Origin: Hemibagrus wyckioides
Lineage: Eukaryota > Chordata > Actinopteri > Siluriformes > Bagridae
Reading direction: 5' to 3'
Length of the DNA: 64,000 bases
Assembly: GCF_019097595.1 (NCBI RefSeq)
Contig: NC_080718.1
Coordinates: 11,688,657-11,752,656, forward strand
Shown: in pieces, positions 10,468 to 21,329 of the stretch
Layout: each line of letters begins with the position of its first letter
How positions within the stretch are numbered: the first letter of the stretch is position 1
Program-made: the position numbers and the translations under genes
The notes under the pieces: generated by a model
What the model saw: the letters and a program-made list of their open reading frames with translations, nothing else
Told to the model about the DNA's origin: nothing
Database searches by the model: none

Positions 10468-12917
10468 ATGGATTTGGCAGACAAATTGTGCACTGAACTG
10501 TTCCGTTGGATAGCGAAGCAGGAGGAATGTGCAGAGCATCTCATGGATTTGGCAGAAGAATTGGAGGAGATGACTAAAGCTATGAATAAAGGCCAGTTGG
10601 TGGGAAACACAACAACTGTGGTTGGGTCTGCTGCCTTAATTGGAACAGGCATTGCAACTTTTCTAACTGGAGGCCTGGCTGCACCCTTGCTGGTGATGGC
10701 AGCAGGTGTCGCAGCTGGAGTTGGTACTGTAACCAGTGTTACATGTAAGCTTTTAGAGAGTTGGAAATGCAGTAAAACAATGAAAAATGCACAGAAGACC
10801 GCTGAGGAATTAGAGGAAATTCAGAAAAATATTGAGATGCTCCAGAAGAAACTATCAGAGGACTGTAAGAGTCAAGACCTTGAAGAAATAACAGCAAGAA
10901 TCCTGAGAGCCATGGCTAAACGGAGCGGGAGGGATCTCTCTCTAAGTCACCTAATTCGCCTAACTCAACTCTTAAGGATTGATCCTTTAAATACACAAAT
11001 ATATACAGAGACAATTCTAACTACCAGTATGGGTTGTATGCTACTACCTATTATACATTCTGTCATGTTTATGAAAACAGCAGCAACAAAAGGAGCAGAA
11101 TACATTACTAAAGGAGTGGCTACTATTTCATTGAAAACTGCATTAAAGGGAACAGGCCAGGTATTCTTTCATAGATATAAGACACACACATGCACACACA
11201 AATACTGTATGTATTTACAGTCATGAGAAAAAGAAAGTACATCCTCTTTCAATTTTATGTTGTTGTTTTATAAATCAGCACCTATATAAGCACAGCATAT
11301 TTCAACATGTAGTCACCCCCCTACACTATTTAAAAACCTGAAGGGAAAAAAGTGCATCTTCCCTACTTCTACAGTCACATTAAGAGATTAAAAAGAAGCT
11401 AGGTGTTACTAATGAAATGCACAAGCTTAGCTTATAATCGAGAGTAGACTACCTGTTTAAAAGTAGAACCTTTGGCAGTTTGGTGTTCTGACTAGAAAAA
11501 AAGCCCATTCTCTCCAACTGGTTCTGATCAGAACGGTGTCAGATTACACAGTGCATGATGGGTCAGGGCTGTTTTGGCAGCTTAAGGGGGACACAACACA
11601 ATATTAGGCAGGTGGTCATAAATTAAAATATGATAAAGAAATTTCAATTCTTCACAGGTCACAGGAGGAGTCTTTGGCCTGGTGTTGACACTTCCTGATC
11701 TGATTGACAACTGTGAACAACTGGTTAAAAACAAACATGAGACAGAAGCTAGCAAAAATCTGAGGACCAAAGCAGCTGAACTTCGTGATGCTGTCACAAA
11801 CATTAAAAAGCAAATGAATGAATTGCAGTGAGTACAAAAGTGTTTCTCTTATGTAAATGATATATTGGATAAGCAACATGATTACTATAACTGCTTACTA
11901 TAACACAATAATAATACAATGTCTGGATCAACTGCTGGATTTCATCACCTACATTTATCTTTCAGAGAGATGCTCAGTGAAATCCCTGAAACCAAGTGTC
12001 ACGTTGATTTGGCTACGGAGATGTGTGGTAACCAAAAATACACACGTGGCACTGTTCGTATGGAGTATAAACAGACCAAAAATCAGGACAGTAAAGTACG
12101 GGAGTTTACTCTCATATCCACAAAAGACATGATCAGTTCCACAAGTAAACACAATTTAAATAAGAACCAAAGACAGAAGACAGAGTCTTCTAAGAAGAAG
12201 CCACGACAAAAGAAAATCCTCCTTCCTAGAATAACCATGTCCAACGTGCATTCTCTTCCAAATAAAATGGAGGAGATCAAAGAAATGATGTGGAACGATT
12301 ACTTATTTTCCAATGATCTGATGTTCTTTACAGAGACATGGTTAAATAACAACTCACCCCCAATCAGCTTGGATGGATATAGGTCTGTCCGGGGTGATCG
12401 GGATCCAGAGCTTACTCAAAAACGTAGAGGAGGAGGACTGATCATTTTTGTGAATAAGAAATGGGCAACAAATGTGGGGAAGCCATTCATAAAAAATACT
12501 CCAAACTATGAGTTAATGGATGTGCCCATTACACCAAATGTTCATCCTGAGAATGCTCCACCACTTATCTTCATCCTTGTTTATGTTCCAGGGCCTAATT
12601 TTGATCAAGCTGCCACTGTCATAGCCAATTGTTACTCTTATGCTCAGGCACGTTCTCATGGTCCTATTTTCTTGTTGGGTGATTTCAACAGGACTCCGTT
12701 ATTGAGGAACCTGGAGCAATATGTCACATGTCCAACCAGATACAATAACACCCTGGATCTGTGCTATGGAAATGTGCCTGGGGCTTATAAAAGTGTTTGC
12801 AGACCTCCACTTGGCCGGTCTGACCACAATGTCATTCATCTAATTCCTAAAGATCAATATGACTCTTTCAAAGATGGGGAGTGTACGCATGACCAAACCA
12901 ATCCCAGTAAGCAATGA
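10468..12917 (+). CDS. Chimeric apolipoprotein-L / LINE-type endonuclease protein
   Basis: Three coding exons join in frame: 10468-11160, 11658-11827 and 11966-12917 (604 codons; phases 0, then 2). Each junction has GT/AG, and a TTCTAG acceptor precedes the ATG. Residues 1-287 form an APOL domain: amphipathic helices, a glycine-rich hydrophobic hairpin (VVGSAALIGTGIATFLTGG, residues about 51-90), coiled coil about 100-135, and the family's LPDLIDNCEQLVK in exon 2. Residues 288-378 are a lysine-rich linker. Residues 379-604 are an endonuclease/exonuclease/phosphatase (EEP) domain of LINE type: N381, E411 in FFTETWL, D527 and N529 in LLGDFN, TLDLCYGN, and S573-D574-H575. No reverse transcriptase follows. 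APOL proteins bind membranes and affect ion flux or cell death; the nuclease would cut DNA or RNA. That one polypeptide does both is inference. A shadow lacking four residues after GDFN distinguishes it from copy B. Confidence 0.72.
11561..11625 (+). mobile_element. 3' terminal fragment of a Tc1 element
   Basis: GGTCAGGGCTGTTTTGGCAG followed by CAATATTAGGCAGGTGGTCA is the end of the fish Tc1 family whose other fragments lie at 8984-9440 (minus) and 61703-61800. It lies in intron 1 of the APOL-endonuclease gene. Further degenerate Tc1 end sequence (about 11220-11560) is shared with the copy-B intron. Confidence 0.7.
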
Positions 12918-13740
12918 GACACAAGGCTTATATACATTAAACTATTAACAATCTTTAGTGATAAGCAGCTGTGTAATAATAGCTTTTTTGTCAGTTTAAA
13001 AAAAAAAAAAAAAAAAACATTTTTAGAGAGACTCCATTCAGCCTACTAGCATGTCTTTGGACTGTGGGAGGAAACCGGAGCACCCACCAAGCACAGGGAG
13101 AACATGCAAACTCCACACACACAGTGAACGGGAGCGAGATTTGAACTCAGGACGGTGTGAGGCAAACACGCTAACCACTAAGCCACCGTGCCACCTATAA
13201 AGTAATGCATAATTATATAATTATTTACATAAGAGCTGACACATTACATTGGCACCCTGGAATTGAAGTTATACTTTCCTCTAACCAACAAGAAATACAT
13301 AACATGAAGGAGTGGACATGATAAAAAAAAAAAAATAAATAATAAAGGAAATGGTTGCTTGTTATGCCATGGGATTTATAAAGGAGAAACCATGTTGCTA
13401 GTCAACAATTAAATCAATTTAAAAACTTTGCTATTTATAGTAATACTGCTAAAAGAAATATGATCCTGGAGATTTTTCATCAGCACTCATAAAGGCATGG
13501 TAATATGTTGCACTGAAACAATGACGACTTTTCAAAACAAAAAATGTTCATGGTGCAGACTGGCTTCAAATGATCATTAATTATTCATTGAAGTGGAAAA
13601 CAGGAGATGATCCACAATCTGAAATGGAGGAAGCCCACAGAAACCTCTGTAGTCCAACTGCAAGATAAAACAACCCAATGAACTTCAAGGAAAAGCTTTA
13701 TATTCTAAATCACTAGGAAGAATGGTTCTTGGGTTCATCA
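12918..13740. other. 3' flank of the chimera with a dispersed repeat tail
   Basis: An ATTAAA poly(A)-signal variant lies 19 bases after the stop (12936). A poly-A run at about 12998 is followed by a common fish repeat (about 13025-13195), recognisable by ATGTCTTTGGACTG, GAGAACATGCAAACTC and AACCACTAAGCCACCGTGCC. The same repeat recurs at 19318-19465 and 27785-28050. No open frame was recognised in the rest. Confidence 0.55.
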
Positions 13741-14110
13741 TTAACCATTCAAATGAAAGCTGCGCATGAGATGCTCTTAGATGTTCCAACATGACAATGA
13801 TCCAAAGCACAAGGCCAAGTTGACCCTCCAGTGGCTACAGCAAGGTGAAGGTTCTAGAGTGGCCATCACAGTCTCCTGACCTCAATATCAAGACAACCAA
13901 AAAATTTACAGGAACTGGAGGCATTTTGCCAAAAAGAAATGTGCAGCTATACCACCTGAGAGAATTAAGGACCTCATGCACAATTATTACAAAAGATTGC
14001 ATGCCAACATTGATGCTAAAACAGGCAATACACAATATTAAGAGCTAAAGGTATGCAAACTTTTGAACAGGGATTATTTCCTCATTTTCTTTATTGCCAT
14101 GTTTTATTTG
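13740..14110 (+). mobile_element. Degenerate Tc1 transposase relic
   Basis: Plus-strand sequence holds the Tc1 hallmark of a histidine/aspartate block (codons for FQHDNDPKHKAK, disrupted) near 13785, followed by QSPDLN near 13870, and ends in a Tc1-like end (GCAAACTTTTGAACAGGG). Stops and frameshifts throughout. Confidence 0.6.
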
Positions 14111-14444
14111 ATGATTGTGCCATTCTGTTATGCCTTACATATGAACTTGAGTCTTATAAGAAATAAAATAAATTTGTATATACACACAGAGAGAGAAAAA
14201 AAAAGATACAGACACACACTTACTGTTTAGCTAACTAGCATTTTTCCCTGAATTAATTGCACTGCTTTTTTCACTTGACAACAGTGTCAAGACAATGTCA
14301 ATGTAAAAACAAATTTTTCATTAGAAAATGCTATACCATTATCCACGGAACTATTCTGTACAAATTTACAGCCTATTCTATAGCATACACTGCATCCCAT
14401 TCCATCATGTGTTGTTAAATAAGAAATAAAGTCAAATGAATAAA

Positions 14445-16939
14445 TTAAACAGCTCTGTAGCCTGTCTCCATCAATAAACTCTCTAGGAGAAGTTTGGTGT
14501 TATCCTGGATGTAGGGTTGATAGAGCCAGCAGGAGAGATACACCATGCAGAGATCTGGGTTAGTTGTGTGAGCCACCTCCTGTAATATGGTGCTCTTAAG
14601 GGCCAGCTCCTGCTTGTAAGCCTCATAAAGTCCAGAAGACACTTCGGCTACAGCAGAGAGCAAAAAAACACATTGTGCATATTATATAATAATATCACAA
14701 CTTTGTAAAATGTAAATGTAACTCAGAAACTGGATTTAATGCTGAACTCATTTTCAATGAGTGTGTGGGTCATAGTTTACACACACTGCTATAAGATTAT
14801 ATTTAATTAAAAAACAACAACGATGATGATGATTATTATTATTGTTATTATGGCTCAGGTGGTTAACTCAGGGTCGTTGACTGGAAGATCGGGGGTTCAA
14901 GCCCCAGCACTGCCCAAGTTGCCACTGTTGAGCCCTTGAGCAAGGCCCTTAACCCTCTCTGCTCCAGGGGTGCTGCATCATGGCTAACCCTGTGCTCTGA
15001 CCCCAACCTCCAAGGATGGGTTATGCGAAGAAAGAATTTCACTGTGCTGTAATGTATATGTGACAAATAAAGGCTATTTCTATTTCTTTCTATTCCAGGG
15101 TTAAAAGGGGTTCATCAAGGATTCTTTTAATGGTTAGCACTGTCTAAACAGGAAAGACTTTTTGTAGGTTCTTACCTTAAATCTTTAAGGCTTTCACCAG
15201 CTAGCTACACCAAAGAATCCTATGTGGTGCCATGATGTGTTTTCCCTTTAAAAGGTCAGTATCTTTTTAATGAAATTAATCAGTAGATTACCAAACTGCT
15301 TTGTGGACCAAGTATGAAACAGTGGTGTTGGTCTTCCATTCTCTCCATACTGAAATGTCTCCAGTTCACATATCCCCTTCTCAGAAGACACCATTTTTTC
15401 CATTTTAGACAGAATGTGGGCCTTTAAAGAAAAAGCAAACAAATAAAAATGGACTCTCTGTGTATGTAACGGACACTGTGATAAACCACACTTGCTATGA
15501 CTAACCTAATGCTAATTATTAACAAAATCCAAGTACAATTTAGATTAGTTCTCCTGAAGCAGTATACACTGGGCCTGAAACTCACATTTATAATGGCACC
15601 TGACATTTCTGTAATTCAAACCGTACCATTTTGTCTACAATATTCTGTAGTTTGGTGCATTCCTCCTCTAGCTCTGGGTTGCTATGATATGCACGTCTTT
15701 CTTCAGGAGCTGCAGATGAAATCTGGCCCTCCATCATGACCTCAGGGTCCTTCACAGACCTGCTTCAGAGAACATGGATCAGGGGAAAGACAGTATTAAG
15801 CTTAAAAAAGATGCGTCAGTTCAATGTTACGACTCTTACTCTTTGCTCAGTCTGAAGTTGACTATTTTGGTTGCGATGGAGGATCCTTCGTCACTCAGAC
15901 GCTCCCATTTCAGGATTAAATTATGCCAGTCTGCTGCGTTATCCTTCACTTTTCTGGCACTTCCAGTCAAGTTGCCTTTTCTGCCAGGGGTTGTAGCATC
16001 TGATTACATGAACAAATAGAATACATGTTGTTGATTTTTTTATGATACTTTTTAAATACCATAAGAAGGTGTAAGAAGTGTTTTATAGGAGATTATGAAA
16101 AGTGATCGAAGAAAGTTAAACTGGGGTTAAACAGACAGATCTATGTCCAAACAATCATCATAATCTGGAGGCAGAATAAAAGTGTTTTCACTTGTGGAAA
16201 AATTAGCAAAGGGAAGCCATATAAAAAATAATACAGACATTTCTAGGAAGTGTACCAAATACAAAAATCACAGAAGAAATGTGTGCATGTCAGGAAAGAA
16301 AGCAACATATTGCTTATGTTGTAAATGTTTGAAGTCACTATTTTGATGGCATGTTTGCTTTACAGCAGTTCTTTGAATGTAAAAAAGACTTTTTGCACAG
16401 TATTGAAACTACTAATATAAACTGCACTAACTAGAATAGAAACTGCCTTTTTCCTAGAAGGAAGGAATTAACCCATAATTTTGATAATTAGTTGATTTAC
16501 ATAAGAAAAATGCCGGTGTTATTTACTTGATTATACAATAAAGCAATTATATTCCAACAAGCCTTCTTAACTGTGAAATTCTAACCAAATCCCACTAAAT
16601 ATATAAAGACCAGACAGACACTTGACACAATGAATGTTATAAGTGTTGAAGCTTAATGATTTTTTTTTAGTTCTTGATTTTAAACCACAAGTAATGTTCA
16701 TATAAGAGAGAAATGAAATCATAACTAAAGCAAGTTGTTTTCAGATACAGCAGCACAGATACAGAGCACTTCATCCAATCAGGTACAAATACACACTAAT
16801 AATCAAATTACAAACAGTACTTTTCAGTAGTTTTTACCAAATCAGTCATCCGATGGCTTAACAAGCAGACAACAGCTAGTAATGCTTTCAGATGCACAGA
16901 GTACCTCAATCTCTGTTAAAAAAAAATCTTACCGTCCAT
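14445..16939 (-). CDS. cinp: CINP, cyclin-dependent kinase 2-interacting protein
   Basis: Five coding exons on the minus strand, in order: 16933-16939 (only ATGGACG), 15840-15999, 15627-15759, 15292-15421 and 14445-14647. All have GT/AG borders and the phases chain perfectly to 210 codons plus stop; human CINP has 212. Conserved blocks are KDNAADWHNLILKWE (exon 2), KGICELE followed by PPLFHTW-like PTPLFHTW (exon 4), and a C-terminus ending LLLESLLMETGYRAV. In vertebrates CINP binds CDK2 and CDC7 complexes and ATRIP at replication origins and checkpoints, and takes part in 60S ribosome assembly; it is nuclear. A SINE lies in intron 4. The 5' half is duplicated at 1308-3148. Recognition of the family is strong. 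Confidence 0.9.
14852..15092 (+). mobile_element. tRNA-derived SINE
   Basis: The 5' part looks like a tRNA with an A-box-like GGCTCAGGTGGTTAA and a B box GGTTCAAGCCC. The body, GAGCAAGGCCCTTAACCCTCTC, and the 3' end, GAATTTCACTGTGCTGTAATG then AATAAAGGCTATTTCT, match a SINE common in catfish and other ostariophysans. It lies in intron 4 of CINP, on the opposite strand. Confidence 0.8.
16000..16932 (-). other. CINP intron 1, duplicated in block A
   Basis: This intron aligns along its length with 1468-3141 apart from the Tc1 fold-back insertion at 2105-2822. It contains no other gene. Confidence 0.7.
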
Positions 16940-17174
16940 TTCAACCTAAGCTCTATCATAAGTGTCACACAATAAACCAATAAACAGTCAGGAACATCTT
17001 GTTTATCAAGCACGCTGTCCGTCTTTCTCGTGGATTATTTCTCTTTGCTAAATGAAACTCTGAAGCACTCAGTACTGCCACCTGCTGGAAGAGAAAAAAC
17101 TCCAACTGCTGTAGAGTTTTTCAGTCCTGAACTTTCTAAAGATGTCCCAGTGACAAACTAAATATTAGGATATA

Positions 17175-18407
17175 CACTATATTGCCAAAAGTATTCGCTC
17201 ACCCATCCAAATAATCAGAATCAGGTGTTCCAATCACTTCCATGGCCACAGGTGTATAAAATCAAGCACCTAGGCATGCAGACTGTTTTTACAAACATTT
17301 GTGAAAGAATGGGTCGCTCTCAGGAGCTCAGTGAATTCCAGCGTGGAACTGTGATAGGATGCCACCTGTGCAACAAATCCAGTCGTGAAATTTCCTCGCT
17401 CCTAAATATTCCACAGTCAACTGTCAGCTGTATTATAAGAACGTGGAAGTGTTTGGGAACGACAGCAACTCAGCCACGAAGTGGTAGGCCACGTAAACTG
17501 ACGGAGCGGGGTCAGCGGATGCTGAGGCGCATAGTGCGAAGAGGTCGCCAACTTTCTGCAGAGTCAATCGCTACAGACCTCCAAACTTCATGTGGCCTTC
17601 AGATTAGCTCAAGAACAGGGCGCAGAGAGCTTCATGGAATGGGTTTCCATGGCTGAGCAGCTGCATCCAAGCCATACATCACCAAGTGCAATGCAAAGCG
17701 TTGGATGCAGTGCTGTAAAGCACGCCGCCACTGGACTCTAGAGCAGTGGAGACGCGTTCTCTGGAGTGACGAATCACGCTTCTCCATCTGGCAATCTGAT
17801 GGACGAGTCTGGGTTTGGCGGTTGCCAGGAGAACAGTACTTGTCTGACTGCATTGTGCCAAGTGTAAAGTTTGGTGGAGGGGGGATTATGGTGTGGGGTT
17901 GTTTTTCAGGAGCTGGGCTTGGCCCCTTAGTTCCAGTGAAAGGAACTCTGAATGCTTCAGCATACCAAGACATTTTGGACAATTCCATGCTCCCAACTTT
18001 GTGGGAACAGTTTGGAGCTGGCCCCTTCCTCTTCCAACATGACTGTGCACCAGTGCACAAAGCAAGGTCCATAAAGACATGGAGTCTGGTGTGGATGAAC
18101 TTGACTGGCCTGCACAGAGTCCTGACCTCAACCCGATAGAACACCTTTGGGATGAATTAGAGCGGAGACTGAGAGCCAGGCCTTCTCGTCCAACATCAGT
18201 GTGTGACCTCACAAATGCGCTTCTGGAAGAATGGTCAAAAATTCCCACTCCTAAACCTTGTGGACAGCCTTCCCAGAAGAGTTGAAGCTGTTATAGCTGC
18301 AAAGGGTGGACCGACATCATATTGAAGCCTATGGATTAGGAATGGGATGTCACTTAAGTTCATATGCGAGTCAAGGCAGGTGAGCAAATACTTTTGGCAA
18401 TATAGTG
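17175..18407 (+). mobile_element. Complete Tc1/mariner element, 1,233 bp, defective transposase
   Basis: Terminal inverted repeats begin CACTATATTGCCAAAAGTAT at both ends and are flanked by TA (17173-17174 and 18408-18409). The transposase starts near 17309 (MGRSQELSEF), has a paired-like HTH (NKSSREISSLLNIPQSTVS) and then the DD34E domain ([22 protein letters not shown]). Lesions are a TGA at 17654-17656 after GMGFHG, a shift near 18080 before ESGVDELDW, and another near 18245. It sits 5' of CINP, between that gene's first exon and the rest of the duplicated flank. Confidence 0.93.
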
Positions 18408-18714
18408 TAGTTGTATATATGCTGTAAATATGCTGACTTAACTTATTGGTCATTAAACATACATAAAACATAAGACATAAGGTTCCTAAGGATATTAGTG
18501 GGATATTTATATTCCACTTACTGTGAAAGGATAGAGGAAATTGTTGAAATTTTTTTTCATATAATGCGCCTGAAGGTTGACAGACTACCTGATCTGTGAT
18601 GTATATGAAAATTTGCGGTATGTGGTAAGTTATCTTGGAAATGAGGAGAGTAACAAAACATTGACCTCCAATGTGGATGCAGTGCAGCCAGGCTCCAGCA
18701 ACACAATAACAAGA

Positions 18715-19080
18715 ATAAACAGGTAAACACACACGCACAGACATACACACACACACACACATACATACACATACACACACAACACACACACACACACACA
18801 CACATGCACACACAACACACACATACATACACATACACACACACATGCACACACACACACACATACATACACATACACACACACACACACAGACATACAT
18901 GCACAAACACACACACACACACATATACATACACATGCATACACACCCATGCACATACACACACATGTACACATAGACATACACGCATACACACACTCAC
19001 ATATGCACATACACGTATACACACATACATATACACATGTACATATGCACACACACACATATACACACACACACAAACAG
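18715..19080. repeat. Compound (CA)n/(CATACA)n microsatellite
   Basis: A 360-base tract of CA units interspersed with CATACATA and GCACA variants. The long frames across it are repeat artefacts. Confidence 0.95.
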
Positions 19081-19108
19081 GATACTGACTCTGTCTTCTC
19101 TGCTGTAG

Positions 19109-19204
19109 GGTCTGGAGCTCTTGGTGAAAAACCTTGATGAGTGGGTGGATGCCAAATGTCTGCGTCTAGAGTTCTCACAATTTGGAACAATCACCAGCGC
19201 AAAG
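19109..19204 (+). pseudogene. Orphan exon resembling PABPC RNA-recognition motif 4
   Basis: Ninety-six bases bounded by a pyrimidine tract with CTGTAG and by a GTAATA donor translate to 32 residues beginning [14 protein letters not shown] and ending [11 protein letters not shown]. This is the first half of the fourth RRM of cytoplasmic poly(A)-binding protein, including the RNP2-like LLVKNL. No companion exons (RNP1 or the linker) were found on either side within the duplicated block. It is probably a translocated fragment of a PABPC-like gene, or an exon captured by an unannotated transcript. The intact splice sites and open frame are noteworthy. Confidence 0.6.
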
Positions 19205-19317
19205 GTAATAATTTTATTCCTTTTTATTTTTTTTTATTCCACCTAGAAGGTGATTTATTTTTATTTTTAAAGATTTATTTTTATTCCACCTAGAAGGTGA
19301 GTTCAACAGGAAACAAT

Positions 19318-19465
19318 AACACACACACATACAATTTAGAGATGCCAGGCAGTCTATCATGCAAGTCTTTGGACTGGGGAGGAACCTGGAGTACACCGAG
19401 GTACCCCTAAAGCACGAGGTGAACATGCAAACTCCACACATAAACAGAGCGAGAATCAAAACCCT
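19318..19465. repeat. Dispersed fish repeat fragment
   Basis: Contains ATGCCAGGCAGTCTATCATG, TCTTTGGACTGGGGAGGAAC and GAACATGCAAACTCCACAC, the family seen at 13025-13195 and 27785-28050. Confidence 0.6.
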
Positions 19466-19859
19466 AACACTGAAGCAGTTTTTGATACCAAGAAACCCTG
19501 TATTGAAGACTATCCTATATCAGATAACATAAAGTTACACCTTTTCTAACCCTCTTGCACTAGAGACTCCTTCAAAAAATGTCAGATAAACATCTCTTTG
19601 ATCAAACTTCACAATCTCAGCAGTTAGACACACTTTGTTAGTTATGGTGATGCTGAGCGTCAGCCACACAAGCCCTTGTGTAAGTTACTGTAGAAATGAT
19701 CATGTTTGTTAGAGTCTATTAAACACATTAATGTAAATCTTGTAGCTGGAACTAATGTCCGAGTTCTGCTGTGATACAAAATTAATCAACACTAGCCAAT
19801 ATATAGACTGTATTTTTTGTATAGTGCATGTTCTGTATTTTCTTCAACTTGTACGCGCT

Positions 19860-20060
19860 CACAGACAGCACACACACACACATGCACGCGCCTCCGTCCC
19901 TCAGCGCTTTCGACAGCAGCTCAGGCGCGAGCTCGTGCATTAGAGGAGTTGAGAAAAGCCTCGAGAGGAGAATAAATACCGGACAGCATGCACTCAGGAT
20001 GTGATCCATGAAACCGACTTAAAAACGGTTAGTGAGAGTGGTTGGGTGCAGTCAAAAGAG
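19860..20060 (+). promoter_or_regulatory. Candidate promoter of the block-B APOL-endonuclease copy
   Basis: This is a short GC-richer, CpG-containing stretch (GCGCTTTCGAC, GGCGCGAGCTCG) in an AT-rich region. A TATA-like GAATAAATACC follows at about 19970, and then the GTGAGAGTGGTTGGGTGCAG block shared with copy A at 8865. This is a pattern-based guess only. Confidence 0.3.
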
Positions 20061-21329
20061 GAGATCAATTATAATAATCATCGCAGTCTCAGTTTCACAG
20101 TTAAAAGACCATCATTTTGATGTGATGTCATAGCACATGCCATATGTATACATAATCTTATTAACCCCAGTAAAATGCCTTCCCACATCTCTGATCCTGA
20201 ATGCATGAGCCACTAGTACACAATCCTTGTATGATTTCATGTAGAAACATTTATACACACATTGCGTACTCCATTTTCTGGACCCAGTGGATTGTCTAGG
20301 TCCTAAATTACTACTAGCTTCTCCCACAGCAGACATTAATCATCTTTGTTGAAGGTGTATTTGATGTTTATTTCAATGCTTCACAGATCTGTGGATGGAT
20401 CTTGCTAGGGTTTTACAAACTTGTCACAGTCTTGTACAGTAAATAGAGCAACATTTATTTTGTCATGATCCCCCAAGAGCCCAGCATAGGAAATTCTTGT
20501 CATTATGAAACAAGAGATTATGCAAGATGACACTTAGATTACTTTTTCAGAATCTTAATAATCCTTGCTGTGTTTTTTTTTCTAATTCCAGTTTCTCCAT
20601 TTTCTCTTCTACCATGGGTGTGGCAGACGAACTGTGTGATGAGCTGTACCATTGGATGAATAAGCAGGAGGAATGTGCAGATCATCTCAAGGATTTAGCA
20701 AAAGAACTGGAGGAGATGAGGGATGTTATGACTGCAGGCCAGTTGGTGGGAAACACAGCAGCTGTGCTTGGGTCTGCTGCCCTAATTGAAACAGGCATTG
20801 CAACATTTATGACTGGCGGTCTGGCTGCACCCTTGCTGGTGACGGCAGCAAGTTTAACAGTTGGAGCTGGTACTGTAACCAGTTTTGCATTTCGCGTTTG
20901 GAGAATTGGAAATCCAGTGAAACAATGAAAAATGCACAGAAGACAGCAGAGCGAATTGAAAAGATTTGTAAAAATATTGAAAGGCTCCAGGAGAAACTAT
21001 CAGTGGAGTGTAAGAGTCAAGACTTGTCCTCCAATGAAGTACAGTGTAAAATCACAGCAAGAATTCTGAAGGCCATGGCCAAACAGAGTGGGAGGGATCT
21101 GCCCCTAAGTCGTCTAATTCGACTCTTGAAGACTATAGACACATGTAGCTGTTCTAAGTGCTGACTTCTTCACCACCATCAGTACTTTGCTAGGACTCCT
21201 TGGAGTTTCCTTGGCGAAAATAATAGCAAAAAAGGAGCAAAATATGCTTCAAATGCTATGAAAACTGTGTTAAAGGGAACAGGCCAGGTACACACACACA
21301 CACATACACACAAAGACATTATATATAGT

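Noticed and set aside
12237..12917. The nuclease as just the 5' end of an ordinary LINE
   Set aside because: No RT, tail or target duplication follows, the frame is continuous with spliced APOL exons, and the duplicate has the same end point. Kept as the chief alternative to be tested.
14881..14991. Possible functional tRNA gene, because of a good B box
   Set aside because: No cloverleaf can be completed, and the downstream body and tail are those of a SINE.
18235..19194. Long frames (253, 186 and 171 codons) rich in Cys-Val-Tyr or His-Thr
   Set aside because: They are translations of the (CA)n microsatellite and have no protein signature.
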